From Actinomycetota bacterium (GTDB lineage: Bacteria > Actinomycetota > Acidimicrobiia > Acidimicrobiales > Ilumatobacteraceae), in contig JACQZZ010000064.1 of the NCBI GenBank assembly GCA_016213625.1, positions 1 to 33,724 of the forward strand: DNA of 33,724 bases, read 5' to 3'. Of the stretch, positions 23,720-31,955 are shown piece by piece. The first letter of the stretch is position 1. Every line of letters begins with the position of its first letter. A program made the position numbers and the translations under genes. The notes below the pieces were generated by a model. It had not been told where the DNA came from. It did no database searches and was given only the letters and a program-made list of their open reading frames with translations.

Positions 23720-25516
23720 ATGGCTACGCAGTCGCTCTACCGCCGCTACCGCCCCCGCCGATTCAGCGAGGTGAAGGGGCAGGAGCACGTGGTGCGCGCC
23801 CTGCGCAATGCGGTCATCCACCACCGCGAAGGCCAGGCGTACCTGTTCTCCGGGCCTCGTGGCACGGGCAAGACCACGTCGGCGCGCATCCTGGCCAAGG
23901 TGCTCAACTGCGAGAACCCGGTCGATGGTGAGCCGTGCTGCGAATGCCCCTCGTGTCTCGCGGTCGAGCGTGGCACCAGCTACGACGTGCACGAGCTCGA
24001 TGCCGCCAGCAACAACGGTGTCGATGCCATGCGCGACCTCATCGAGAAGGCGTCGCTCGGCACCCCCGGCCGCCACAAGGTGTACATCCTCGACGAAGTG
24101 CACATGTTGTCGAAGGCGGCCGAGGCCGCGCTGTTGAAGACGCTCGAAGAGCCGCCTCCGCACGTGGTGTTCGTGCTCGCCACCACCGATCCGCAGAAGG
24201 TGTCCGAGACCATCCGCAGTCGCACGCAGCACCTGCAGTTCCATCTGCTGCCCATGGACGTGATGGAGTCGCACATCCGCTGGCTGGCCACCGACGCCGG
24301 TATCGACCTCGACGACAACGCGTTGCAGTCGGTGCTGCGTCAGGGTGGCGGTTCGGCGCGCGACACGGTGTCGGCACTGGAGCTGGTGTCCGCCGGTGGT
24401 GGCGTGGCGCTCGAGTCCACCCCGCTCGACGAGTTCATCGAGGCCTTCATCGAGCACGACCCCGGTCGTGCCCTCACCGTGGTCGCACATGCCGTGCAGC
24501 AGGGCCGCGACCCGCGCACGCTCACCGACGACATCGTGCGTCACCTGCGCGACTGCTTCCTGTCGCTGATGGCTCCGGAACTCGTGCAGCTGCCGGTGCA
24601 GCGAGCAGCCGAGGTGAGCGACCTCGCGCAGCGCATGGGGCCGGCCTCCATCGTGCGTGCGATGGAGCGGCTGGGCGAGATGCTCGTCGAGATGCGCCAC
24701 GCGCCCGACCCGCGCCTGTTGCTCGAGGTGGCGCTGGTGCAGCTCACCCACCAGGCGTCCAGCGTGGATCTCTCGGTGCTGCTCGATCGCATCGAGCGGC
24801 TCGAGCACCAGGTGGTCCCGCGCGATCCCACCGGCCCCATCGCCCGCCCAGCGCCCATCGACCCCAGCACCGGTCGGGCCGCGCTCGGTGGCCGGGCTCG
24901 TACGGCCGCGGCCCCCGCCGCCGCGCCGGCGCCCGCCGCCACGCCGGCCCCGTCGCCGTCGCCCGCACCCACCGCGCCTGCACCCGCGACCGAGCCGGCA
25001 CCAGTGGTTGCGGCCGCAGCGCCCGCCTCGCCCGCGCCTGCACCCGCTGCAGCGCCTGCCGCGCCATCGCCGGCACCCGCTGCTGCTGCAGGGGGTTCGG
25101 CCGCCACCCGTGCCGTGGCCGTGTGGGCCACCGACATCATGCCCGGCCTGAAGTCGTTGCCCCGCGCCATCTACGCCGCCACTCGGCTCATCGGCGAGCG
25201 CGACGGCACGGTGGTCGTCGGTGCACCCAACGAAGCGCATCGCGATCGCTGCAAGCAACACCAGAAGGAACTCGACATCGCCATCCGCGCGGTCATCGGC
25301 GAGTCGGTCGCGGTCACGCTGGTGGTCGACGGTGAGTCGTCGCACGACGACACGTCCTCCGAGGGGATGGAGGCACCCGCACCACGCACCCCGCCACCTC
25401 CGCCCGACGACGAAGTCGACATCAGCGATCTCGTCGATGCGCCGCCCGAGTCCGTGGTGTCGCCCACCGATCGTCTGCTGCAGGCCTTCCCCGGCTCGCA
25501 GATGATCGAAGAGTGA
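23720..25516 (+). CDS. dnaX: DNA polymerase III subunit gamma/tau
   Basis: 598 residues. AAA+ clamp-loader domain with Walker A G-P-R-G-T-G-K51-T-T, zinc cysteines C64, C73/C74, C76 and C79, Walker B I-L-D125-E126-V-H, and the SRC motif in T-I-R-S-R-T. Residues about 388-460 are a low-complexity Ala/Pro linker, followed by a tau-like C-terminal domain and an acidic tail. It loads the sliding clamp and ties polymerase to helicase. I see no slippery A-tract for the gamma frameshift of E. coli. recR follows after 4 nt, an operon seen widely; the usual ybaB/ebfC gene between them is missing here. Confidence 0.96.
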   Translation: MATQSLYRRYRPRRFSEVKGQEHVVRALRNAVIHHREGQAYLFSGPRGTGKTTSARILAKVLNCENPVDGEPCCECPSCLAVERGTSYDVHELDAASNNGVDAMRDLIEKASLGTPGRHKVYILDEVHMLSKAAEAALLKTLEEPPPHVVFVLATTDPQKVSETIRSRTQHLQFHLLPMDVMESHIRWLATDAGIDLDDNALQSVLRQGGGSARDTVSALELVSAGGGVALESTPLDEFIEAFIEHDPGRALTVVAHAVQQGRDPRTLTDDIVRHLRDCFLSLMAPELVQLPVQRAAEVSDLAQRMGPASIVRAMERLGEMLVEMRHAPDPRLLLEVALVQLTHQASSVDLSVLLDRIERLEHQVVPRDPTGPIARPAPIDPSTGRAALGGRARTAAAPAAAPAPAATPAPSPSPAPTAPAPATEPAPVVAAAAPASPAPAPAAAPAAPSPAPAAAAGGSAATRAVAVWATDIMPGLKSLPRAIYAATRLIGERDGTVVVGAPNEAHRDRCKQHQKELDIAIRAVIGESVAVTLVVDGESSHDDTSSEGMEAPAPRTPPPPPDDEVDISDLVDAPPESVVSPTDRLLQAFPGSQMIEE

Positions 25517-25520
25517 CCCC

Positions 25521-26129
25521 ATGGCCGGCGTCTACACCCAACCCGTCCAGGCACTCATCGACGAACTCGGCCGGCTGCCCGGCGTGGGTCCGAAGTCGGC
25601 GCAGCGCATCGCGTTCCATCTGCTGAAGATCCCCAACGACGACGTCGCCCGTCTGGCCATCGCCATCACCGAGGCCAAGGCCAAGGTGCGGTTCTGTTCG
25701 CGGTGCTGGAACGTGGCCGAGGGCGAGCTGTGCCCCATCTGCCTCGACGACCGCCGCGACTCGAACGTGCTGTGCGTGGTGGAGGAGTCGCGCGACATCG
25801 TCGCCATCGAGAAGACGGGTGAGTTCAAGGGTCGCTATCACGTCCTGCTCGGAGCGATGAGCCCGCTCGAGGGCATCGGCCCCGAGCAGCTGAAGATGAA
25901 GGAACTGTTCGCGCGCATCGAACCCGAGGACGTCCAGGAAGTCATCCTGTGCACGAACCCCAACACCGAAGGCGAAGTGACGGCGATGTACATCGCCCGG
26001 ATGATGAAGCCGTTCGGCGTGCGCGTCACCCGCATCGCCAGCGGTCTGCCGGTGGGTGGCGACCTCGAGTACGCCGACGAGCTGACGCTCGGACGAGCCC
26101 TCGAAGGCCGCCGCGACGTCACCACCTGA
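25521..26129 (+). CDS. recR: Recombination mediator protein RecR
   Basis: 202 residues, the standard length. Helix-hairpin-helix [11 protein letters not shown] (18-29), zinc finger C59-x2-C62 and C71-x2-C74, then a Toprim domain (C-V-V-E-E and G-E-V-T-A-M). RecR with RecO and RecF loads RecA on gapped DNA coated with single-strand binding protein. Translation is coupled to dnaX (4-nt gap). No own promoter. The gene is followed by a 324-bp gene-free region with repeats and a divergently oriented RNA candidate. Confidence 0.96.
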   Translation: MAGVYTQPVQALIDELGRLPGVGPKSAQRIAFHLLKIPNDDVARLAIAITEAKAKVRFCSRCWNVAEGELCPICLDDRRDSNVLCVVEESRDIVAIEKTGEFKGRYHVLLGAMSPLEGIGPEQLKMKELFARIEPEDVQEVILCTNPNTEGEVTAMYIARMMKPFGVRVTRIASGLPVGGDLEYADELTLGRALEGRRDVTT

Positions 26130-26135
26130 CCCCCA

Positions 26136-26182
26136 TCCGAGTGGGTGACCACCAGTCCGAGTGTCACGGCGCCATCCGAGTG
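26136..26182 (+). repeat. Three approximately 20-bp direct repeats with core TCCGAGTG
   Basis: TCCGAGTG recurs at 26136, 26156 and 26175, each preceded by CCA or CCAG, giving units of 19-20 bp. An inverted relative lies at 26207-26216. The first copy begins 7 bp after the recR stop. Confidence 0.7.
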
Positions 26183-26216
26183 TGCACTCGCACCCTGGGT
26201 GCGAGTACCCACTCGG
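26137..26216 (+). terminator. Nested inverted repeats downstream of recR
   Basis: Outer arms CCGAGTGGGT (26137-26146) and ACCCACTCGG (26207-26216) are exact complements. Inside, ACTCGCACC (26186-26194) and GGTGCGAGT (26198-26206) form a 9-bp hairpin with loop CTG that abuts the outer arm. A transcript leaving dnaX-recR could fold this strongly; no U tract follows, so termination is inferred from position. Confidence 0.45.
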
Positions 26217-26246
26217 GTCCCCTCGAGAGGGAGTTGACACGGGCCG

Positions 26247-26318
26247 AAAAAATGACTGAGGTACCACCCCTGGAGTTGGTAGCGGGCGGACGGGCCAGCT
26301 CCAGAAGTGGTACCTCAG
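26247..26318 (-). terminator. Intrinsic terminator: long hairpin plus six U
   Basis: On the minus strand 12 bp (CTGAGGTACCAC and complement, 26307-26318 with 26256-26267), a 2x2 internal loop, then 10 bp with one G-U (26295-26304 with 26270-26279) and a 15-nt C-rich loop. After the spacer UCA comes UUUUUU (26252-26247). This is the only stem with a proper U run that I found in the window. Confidence 0.75.
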
Positions 26319-26367
26319 ATCGAACACGGTCCGTGGCGGCGTAGTGACGCCTCGTCCGTGGTTTGTT
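26247..26367 (-). ncRNA. Candidate small RNA, about 121 nt
   Basis: Lies in the 324-bp gap between the convergent recR and thiolase genes, transcribed on the minus strand. A TTGACA-17-TAATGT promoter places the start near 26367 and the terminator hairpin with U6 ends it near 26247. The 5' half contains CCACGGAC twice, flanking a small GGCG/CGCC hairpin. The 3' hairpin exposes a 15-nt loop with three C runs, like the C-rich loops of actinobacterial 6C-type RNAs that pair with G-rich ribosome-binding sites (analogy only). No open reading frame with a start is apparent. I do not recognise a known family. Confidence 0.6.
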
Positions 26368-26373
26368 GCGGTT

Positions 26374-26402
26374 ACATTACAGCGGCTGGGGAAATGTGTC
26401 AA
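26374..26402 (-). promoter_or_regulatory. Consensus sigma-70-type promoter of the RNA candidate
   Basis: On the minus strand TTGACA (26402-26397), a 17-bp spacer and TAATGT (26379-26374). It is the only site noticed here with both a perfect -35 and a near-perfect -10; the coding genes show only a -10. Confidence 0.7.
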
Positions 26403-26416
26403 CCTTTGTCACACAT
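26394..26416. promoter_or_regulatory. Operator-like palindrome over the -35 of the RNA candidate
   Basis: ATGTGT (26394-26399) and ACACAT (26411-26416) are exact complements, with one further matching pair inside a 23-bp span. It covers the TTGACA box, the right place for a repressor. Confidence 0.4.
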
Positions 26417-26453
26417 CGCCCGGATTCGTCAGAAGCACGGGGCGACCTGCAGG

Positions 26454-27635
26454 TCAGACGGTGCGCACGACGAGCGCGTCACCCTGGCCGCCGCCGCCGC
26501 ACAGGGCCGCAGCGCCCATACCGCCGCCGCGACGGCGGAGTTCGTGCAGCAGGGTGAGTGCCAGGCGGTTGCCGCTCATGCCGATGGGGTGGCCGAGGGC
26601 GATGGCGCCGCCGTTCACGTTGACGATCTCGTCGCTGATGCCCAGCTCGGCCATGGAGGCGATGCCGACGGCGGCGAACGCCTCGTTGATCTCGAACAGG
26701 TCGACGTCGGCCACGGTCTTGCCCGCCCGAGCGAGCGCGGCCTGGATGGCCCGGCTGGGCTGGTGCAGCAGCGAGGCGTTGTCCGGACCGGCGACCATGC
26801 CGTAGCTGACGAACTGACCGAGCGGCGTGACGCCGCGAGCGTTGACGGCCTTCTCGCTCATCAGCACGATGGCCGAACCGGCGTCGCTGATCTGCGATGC
26901 GTTGGCGGCCGTGATGGTGCCCTCCTTGTCGAAGGCGGGCTTCAGGCCGGCGAGCGACTCCATGGTGGTGTCGGCGCGCACGCCTTCGTCGGTGTCCACG
27001 ATCTTCGGGTCGCCCTTGCGCTGCGGGATGGAGACAGGAACGATCTCGTCGACCAGTCGACCGGCGGCGATGGCGGCGGCAGCGCGCTGGTTGCTCTTCA
27101 TGGCCAGGTCGTCCTGCTGGTCGCGCGTGATGCCGCCACCGGCGTAGCGCTCCGTGCCGAGGCCCATGAGGCACGCGTCGAACGCGCACCACAGGCCGTC
27201 CTTGATGATCGCGTCGGCCAGCTCGGTGTTGCCGTAGCGGAACCCGCCGCGGGCGCCTGCTGCGAGGTAGGGCGCGTTGGTCATGCTCTCCATGCCGCCG
27301 GCCACCACGATGTCGGCTTCGCCGGCCTGGATCATCTGGTTGGCGAGGTAGATGGAGTTGAGGCCGCTGAGGCAGACCTTGTTGATGTTCACGCTGGGCA
27401 CGCTCATCGGGATGCCACCCTTGGCGGCGGCCTGACGTGACGGCACCTGACCCTGGCCGGCCATGAGCACCTGGCCCATGATGACGTGCTCGACCTCTTC
27501 GGGCGAGACGCCGGCACGCTCGAGGGCGGCCTTGATGGCGAAGCCGCCGAGATCGGCAGCGCTGAACGACGCCAACGCGCCGCTCATCTTGCCGATGGGC
27601 GTACGGGCTCCGGCGACGATGTACGAACCAGACAT
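26454..27635 (-). CDS. Acetyl-CoA C-acetyltransferase (thiolase)
   Basis: 393 residues. Acylated nucleophile C88 in N-K-V-C-L-S-G, N-E-A-F-A, G-H-P-I-G-M-S-G and the second catalytic cysteine in L-C-G-G-G-G-Q-G are all intact. This is the biosynthetic/degradative type II thiolase family: two acetyl-CoA to acetoacetyl-CoA, or thiolysis of 3-ketoacyl-CoA. The ATG is fixed by GGAGGT 5 nt upstream; a TACGCT box (27676-27671) would give a leader of about 29 nt. It could supply the first step of an ethylmalonyl-CoA route with the reductase at 31956 (inference). Single gene, 98 bp from the divergent MFS gene. Confidence 0.95.
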   Translation of the reverse strand: MSGSYIVAGARTPIGKMSGALASFSAADLGGFAIKAALERAGVSPEEVEHVIMGQVLMAGQGQVPSRQAAAKGGIPMSVPSVNINKVCLSGLNSIYLANQMIQAGEADIVVAGGMESMTNAPYLAAGARGGFRYGNTELADAIIKDGLWCAFDACLMGLGTERYAGGGITRDQQDDLAMKSNQRAAAAIAAGRLVDEIVPVSIPQRKGDPKIVDTDEGVRADTTMESLAGLKPAFDKEGTITAANASQISDAGSAIVLMSEKAVNARGVTPLGQFVSYGMVAGPDNASLLHQPSRAIQAALARAGKTVADVDLFEINEAFAAVGIASMAELGISDEIVNVNGGAIALGHPIGMSGNRLALTLLHELRRRGGGMGAAALCGGGGQGDALVVRTV

Positions 27636-27732
27636 GAGAGACCTCCGGGACCTCGAGCGAAACTGACCGCAGCGTACGCGGACAGGGTTACCCGACGGTA
27701 ATGCGGAGGATTCCCGGTGGTCGTACGGAACA

Positions 27733-28962
27733 ATGGAACCGATGGCAGCGAGCGACGACCCCCGCGTGGTGCGTCGCGCCCAGATCGTGGATCTGGCCAG
27801 GTCGGTGCCGCTCGGCGTGCTGCTGCCGCTGGAGAGCTCGTTGCTCATCACCATCGCGTTGAAACACTTCGACGCACCGGGACTGGTGAAGGGACTCATC
27901 GCTGCAGCCAACGGCGTGGGGCTGCTGGCCACACCGTTCATCACCTCGATGGCGCGTCGTTGGCAGCGACCGGTGATGGTGCCGGTGGCGGTGCTGTCGG
28001 CCATCGGCACGCTCGGCTTCCTGGCCGCGATGGTCGATGCGTTGCCGATGTACGCCATCGGCTCGATCGTCGGCATCGCAATGGTGAACGGCATGTTCCC
28101 GCTCGTCACCGTCTGCTACGAGCGCAACTTCCCACCCCACGAACTCGGACGACGAGTGGGGTGGGGCATGTCGCTGAAGGTGCTCGTGTCGGCCGTGGTG
28201 GGGCTCGGCATGGGCGCGTACCTCAGTCGGCACCCCGAGCACTGGTGGGCGGTCATCGGCCTCGGCGCGCTGGCCAGCCTCGCGCTGGTGGTGCTCAACC
28301 TGCAGGTGCCGAGCGAACCGCTGCCGAAGGTGCCGGGGGTGCAGTCCAGCTGGCTGCCGCACTTCCACCTGCTCGGTGAGGACCGCCGCCTGAAACTCAC
28401 GCTGACCGCGTGGATGCTGATGGGCTTCGGCAACCTGATGCTGTTGCCCTTGCGTGTCGAGTACCTGGCGAACCCGAAGTACGGCATCGAGGCCACGACG
28501 GCCGCCATCGCCGTGATCACCGTGGTGGTGCCGTCGATCGTGCGGCTGGTGTCGATGCCCGTGTTCGGCTACATCTTCGACCGGATGAGCTTCTTCGCCT
28601 CGCGCATCCTCGTGAACGTGCTCTTCGCGATCTATGTGGCGGCGTTCTTCACCGGCACCACGATGACCGGGCTGCTGATCGGCGCGGTGGTGCTCGGCAT
28701 CGGCAGCGCCGGCGGCGACCTGATGTGGAACCTGTGGGTCACCAAGTTCGCTCCCGCGGGGCGCACCGCCGACTACATGGGCCTGCACACGTTCTTCACC
28801 GGCATCCGGGCGGTGCTGGCGCCGGTGGTGGGTTTCGCCATCCTCGGACGAGTGTCACTGAGCACGGTGGCCGTCATCGCCGCGATGCTGATGGTGGCGT
28901 CCGCGTTGGTGCTGGTGCCCGAGGCCCGCGCCGAGCGAGCCCGCATGGCCGCCGCGGGCTAG
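27733..28962 (+). CDS. MFS transporter
   Basis: 409 residues with about twelve predicted membrane helices and a larger cytosolic loop near the middle (around residues 195-220), the layout of the major facilitator superfamily. The motif G-Y-I-F-D-R-M is a relaxed version of the loop 2/3-type G-x-x-x-D-R motif. Substrate unknown. ATG at 27742 is an alternative start; neither has a strong Shine-Dalgarno. Its stop overlaps that of the convergent GH18 gene in the palindrome CTAG (28959-28962). Confidence 0.85.
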   Translation: MEPMAASDDPRVVRRAQIVDLARSVPLGVLLPLESSLLITIALKHFDAPGLVKGLIAAANGVGLLATPFITSMARRWQRPVMVPVAVLSAIGTLGFLAAMVDALPMYAIGSIVGIAMVNGMFPLVTVCYERNFPPHELGRRVGWGMSLKVLVSAVVGLGMGAYLSRHPEHWWAVIGLGALASLALVVLNLQVPSEPLPKVPGVQSSWLPHFHLLGEDRRLKLTLTAWMLMGFGNLMLLPLRVEYLANPKYGIEATTAAIAVITVVVPSIVRLVSMPVFGYIFDRMSFFASRILVNVLFAIYVAAFFTGTTMTGLLIGAVVLGIGSAGGDLMWNLWVTKFAPAGRTADYMGLHTFFTGIRAVLAPVVGFAILGRVSLSTVAVIAAMLMVASALVLVPEARAERARMAAAG

Positions 28963-30188
28963 GGAATCTGCGAGAGCACGGTCCAGGTGTTGGTGTTCTC
29001 GTAGCCCAGCGCCCAGATGTAGATGCCCTCCCACCCGTTGGCGAGAGCGAGTTCGGCGCGTTCGCGGATCGCGTACTCATCGGAGTAGTACACGACGTGG
29101 GTGATGGTGCACGTGACGTAGCCCGAGGGGGGGTTGAGCCGGACCGCCGGTGTGAGTGCCGGATCACTGGTGCCATTCACCTGGCCCACCTGGGTGGCCG
29201 GCGGCGTGTACGTGGGCGCGGGAGTGGCAGCGCGAGGGCCGGACACGACCTCGGTCCAGGTGAACTTCATCTCGCCCCACGCCTGCGTACGCGGCACCGA
29301 CCCGGTTGCGTTGGCGCGCACCGGCGCCAGCCCCTTGGTGGCTGCCAACCGCCCAGCCTCTTCCATCGTCACCGAGTCGACGAATCGAGCGCCGTCAGGG
29401 CAGATGGCCCCGCTGTTCAGTGCCCAGTGACGTCCGTACGCGGGCACTCCCAACTGCAGCTTGCTGCGCTGCCCGGCAGGCGTGATGGAGTTCGTGTAGG
29501 CGATGACGCTGTCGACCCAGAACATGGGCGCCACGGGTCCCGCCGACGCCGCTGACACCGTCCAGTCGTAGACCATCAGCCGCAGCCGGTCGACGATCGG
29601 GATGATCTCGGGCTGTGCATACACGGTGTAGCCCGCCGCTCCGTCGTTCCACACGGGGGGCACGGTGACCGACAGCAGCTTGCCCTGTGCGTGCAGCGCG
29701 GCGCCGAGCTCGGTGACGAAGGAGATCCAGTTCGGCTTGGTGGCGGGCCAACTGGTGCGACCATCGGTGAAGGCGAAGACCTCGTAGTCGATGTCGATGC
29801 CGTCGTACCCCTTCGCCACGACCAGGTTGGTGATGGTTTGCACGTGAGCGGTGCGCTGTGCGGGGTCGGCCAGAATGCCGGCCATCACGCCCTTGCCGTT
29901 GCCGTCGACGATGGAGGGGATCACCTTCAGCCCGGCGGCGCGCAGCGAGGCGACCGTGTTGTCGAGCGTCGTGCCGTTGCCCAACAGGTCGACGGCGGCG
30001 CCGTGCGCGGCGTACCAGAACGGCGAGACCTCGTTCATCAACGGGGCTGCGGCGGAGATGGTGTTCAGTTCCGCCTGACGATCGGACGTGCTCTGCCACC
30101 AGGGCATCCAGCCACCCACGAACTGGGTCTGGCAGGACGACAACACCAGTGCCGCGGCCACGGCTGCCCATCGGGCCTTCATCACCAC
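28959..30188 (-). CDS. Glycoside hydrolase family 18 lipoprotein
   Basis: 409 residues. Signal peptide with lipobox L-S-S-C19, then a TIM-barrel with Y-D129-G-I-D132-I-D134-Y-E136, the DxxDxDxE motif whose last Glu is the GH18 acid/base. The architecture resembles YaaH/chitinase-like enzymes acting on chitin or peptidoglycan glycans, without a LysM domain. A Pro/Thr-rich insert interrupts the C-terminal half, before a W-E-G-I-Y-I-W strand. GTG at 30188 follows TAGCGT by 7 nt; GTG 30185 and ATG 30182 come directly behind. Probably anchored on the outer side of the membrane. Confidence 0.88.
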   Translation of the reverse strand: MVMKARWAAVAAALVLSSCQTQFVGGWMPWWQSTSDRQAELNTISAAAPLMNEVSPFWYAAHGAAVDLLGNGTTLDNTVASLRAAGLKVIPSIVDGNGKGVMAGILADPAQRTAHVQTITNLVVAKGYDGIDIDYEVFAFTDGRTSWPATKPNWISFVTELGAALHAQGKLLSVTVPPVWNDGAAGYTVYAQPEIIPIVDRLRLMVYDWTVSAASAGPVAPMFWVDSVIAYTNSITPAGQRSKLQLGVPAYGRHWALNSGAICPDGARFVDSVTMEEAGRLAATKGLAPVRANATGSVPRTQAWGEMKFTWTEVVSGPRAATPAPTYTPPATQVGQVNGTSDPALTPAVRLNPPSGYVTCTITHVVYYSDEYAIRERAELALANGWEGIYIWALGYENTNTWTVLSQIP

Positions 30189-30195
30189 GATCGTC

Positions 30196-30201
30196 ACGCT
30201 A
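30196..30201 (-). promoter_or_regulatory. -10 box TAGCGT, leaderless
   Basis: On the minus strand TAGCGT ends 7 nt before the first of three consecutive possible starts (GTG GTG ATG) of the GH18 gene. Confidence 0.5.
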
Positions 30202-30239
30202 CCCCTGGCCCGATCGCAGGTGGCCGCGGGGTGGGCGGT

Positions 30240-30245
30240 TAGCGT
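30240..30245 (+). promoter_or_regulatory. -10 box TAGCGT upstream of the EamA gene
   Basis: TAGCGT ends 6 nt before a GTG at 30252 that opens a four-residue frame (GTG ATG TGC CGA TGA), 11 nt before an in-frame GTG at 30257 and 17 nt before the ATG at 30263. Confidence 0.45.
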
Positions 30246-30251
30246 CGCAGA

Positions 30252-30266
30252 GTGATGTGCCGATGA
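30252..30266 (+). other. Possible leaderless mini-ORF overlapping the EamA start
   Basis: GTG ATG TGC CGA TGA would encode M-M-C-R. Its stop overlaps the EamA ATG as ATGA, an arrangement suited to translational coupling. It contains a cysteine codon, like leaderless uORFs in mycobacteria that sense cysteine supply, but it is far too short for confidence. Confidence 0.25.
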
Positions 30267-31201
30267 CCGCGATCGCTCCCACCGATCGGCCTGTCGCGCC
30301 TGCTCACGCGGAGCGCACGCTCGGTATCGGCGCGGTGCTGAGCGCCACCATCTTCTGGTCGTTCGGCAGCATCTTCGGCAAGCTCGCCGACGTGCAGGGC
30401 GTCACCCTCGGCTTCTGGCGCATGTGGATCGCGACGGGCGTGATGACGTTGGTGGTGCTGGTCACCCGTCGCATTCCCAGCCTCGACGACGTCCGTCGGG
30501 CCTCGGTGCTTGGGGTGCTCTTCGGGTTCAACATCGTCGCGTTCTTCATCACGCTCGAGCACACGACCGTCCTCATCGCGCTCATCATCGGCTCGCTCAC
30601 GCCCGTGGTCGCGCTGCCCATCGCCGTGCTGTTCATGGGCGAGCGGCTCACATGGGTGAAGGGGCTGTGCGCCGCCGCGGCGACGGGCGGCGTGGTGGCG
30701 GCGGTCCTCAGCGCGCCGCCCACCGACGACGGCAGCAACTCGCTCGAAGGGTACCTGTGGGCGGTCGCCGCGCTGCTGATCTGGGTCGTGTACCTGCTGG
30801 CCAACAAGCGAGTGCGCGCCCACGTCGAGACCGTGCGATTGAGGTGGGTGCTGTCGTTCGTGGGCGCGCTCACGGTGTCGGTGATCGCGCTGTTCGCTCG
30901 TCCCGACCTGGGCGAGATGCAGGGCAAGGACTGGCTGTGGGTCGTGCTGCTGTCCATCGGCCCCGGCATCCTCGGCCACGGCCTGCTGACCTGGGCGCAA
31001 CCGCGCGTCGACTCGTCCGTGTCGTCGGTGCTCATCCAGGCCGAACCCGTGGGAGCCACCTTCTGGGCGTGGCTGTTCCTCGACGAGGGCGTGTCGGCCA
31101 TGCAGGTCGCGGCGATGTCGGTGGTGGTGGTGGCGCTGGCGGTGCTGGCCTACAGCGAGGCGCGCGACCGGGTGATCGTGGTGGACGAAGCGATCGGCTG
31201 A
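30263..31201 (+). CDS. EamA/DMT superfamily transporter
   Basis: 312 residues from ATG 30263 (GTG 30257 adds two). Ten hydrophobic helices arranged as two EamA repeats; each repeat ends in a conserved acidic turn, L-F-M-G-E-R-L-T-W and L-F-L-D-E-G-V-S. Drug/metabolite transporters of this type usually export amino acids or metabolites by proton antiport. Substrate unknown. Divergent from the GH18 gene; convergent with the cyclophilin gene 9 bp away. Confidence 0.88.
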   Translation: MTAIAPTDRPVAPAHAERTLGIGAVLSATIFWSFGSIFGKLADVQGVTLGFWRMWIATGVMTLVVLVTRRIPSLDDVRRASVLGVLFGFNIVAFFITLEHTTVLIALIIGSLTPVVALPIAVLFMGERLTWVKGLCAAAATGGVVAAVLSAPPTDDGSNSLEGYLWAVAALLIWVVYLLANKRVRAHVETVRLRWVLSFVGALTVSVIALFARPDLGEMQGKDWLWVVLLSIGPGILGHGLLTWAQPRVDSSVSSVLIQAEPVGATFWAWLFLDEGVSAMQVAAMSVVVVALAVLAYSEARDRVIVVDEAIG

Positions 31202-31210
31202 TCGCCTCGA

Positions 31211-31897
31211 TCACTTCTCGTCGATCGAGACCTTCACGATGTCGATCGGCTGCAGCGGCGGGCCGTCGGCGGTGTTGGCCAGGCCGTCGAGCGTGGTGAC
31301 CACACCGAGGTCATCGGCGATCACCTGCCCGAACAGCGTGTAGTTCGGGGGCAGCGAGGCACCGTCGTCGCCGGTGATGATGAAGAACTGGCTGCCGTTG
31401 GTGTTCGGGCCGGCGTTGGCCATGGCCACCGAACCGATCTGGTACGGCTCGATCTTGTCGAGCTCGTCGGCGAACTCGTAGCCCGGGCCGCCGCTGCCGG
31501 TGGCGGTGGGGTCGCCGCACTGCACCACGAAGTTGCGGATGGCGCGGTGGCAGGTGGTGCCATCGAAGTAGTGGTAGCGAGCGAGGTTGACGAAGCTGTT
31601 CACCGTGTTCGGTGCGATGTCGTCGCGCAGCTCGACGTGGAGCGTGCCGTTGTTGGTCTCGATGGTGGCCACGTAGGTCTTGGCCTCGTCGATGCAGGTG
31701 GGCGGCGCCGCGGCGAACGCGGTGACCTTGGTGGCCGAACCGTCGGCGGCGGCGCACCCGTCGGCCGCGGCCGGGGTGTCGCCACCGGCGCCCGTGCCGT
31801 CGGATGCGGTGGAGTCGTCGCCGCAGGCAGCGAGCGTGAGTGCGGCGGCGGTGCCGAGGGCGAGGATGAGGCGGGGGGTACGAATCACGTCGCACAT
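31211..31897 (-). CDS. Cyclophilin-type peptidyl-prolyl isomerase lipoprotein
   Basis: 228 residues. Lipobox L-A-A-C25 after a short signal peptide, an Asp/Ser/Gly/Ala-rich linker to about residue 75, then a cyclophilin domain with C-H-R-A-I-R-N-F-V-V-Q-C-G-D-P (the Arg is the catalytic residue), G-S-Q-F-F-I and Y-T-L-F-G-Q-V. The tryptophan that binds cyclosporin in human cyclophilin A is absent. It likely assists folding of exported proteins outside the membrane. ATG 31897 is preferred; GTG 31888 and ATG 31939 are possible starts. Confidence 0.9.
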   Translation of the reverse strand: MCDVIRTPRLILALGTAAALTLAACGDDSTASDGTGAGGDTPAAADGCAAADGSATKVTAFAAAPPTCIDEAKTYVATIETNNGTLHVELRDDIAPNTVNSFVNLARYHYFDGTTCHRAIRNFVVQCGDPTATGSGGPGYEFADELDKIEPYQIGSVAMANAGPNTNGSQFFIITGDDGASLPPNYTLFGQVIADDLGVVTTLDGLANTADGPPLQPIDIVKVSIDEK

Positions 31898-31942
31898 GCT
31901 GCCACTGCCGCCCACGGTTTCATCGTCATCCCTACCCATCGG

Positions 31943-31948
31943 TAACCT
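31943..31948 (+). promoter_or_regulatory. -10 box TAACCT, leaderless
   Basis: TAACCT ends 7 nt before the ATG at 31956 of the crotonyl-CoA carboxylase/reductase gene. Confidence 0.5.
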
Positions 31949-31955
31949 CGCACGG

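Noticed and set aside
24880..25100. Repeat array or CRISPR-like block in dnaX
   Set aside because: It is low-complexity Ala/Pro coding sequence of the tau linker; there are no equal spacers and no exact repeat.
23720..25516. Programmed frameshift for a gamma subunit
   Set aside because: No A-rich slippery heptamer followed by a stem is visible in this GC-rich gene.
26234..26262. Plus-strand promoter from TTGACA at 26234
   Set aside because: No acceptable -10 box lies 16-19 nt downstream; the match is probably chance.
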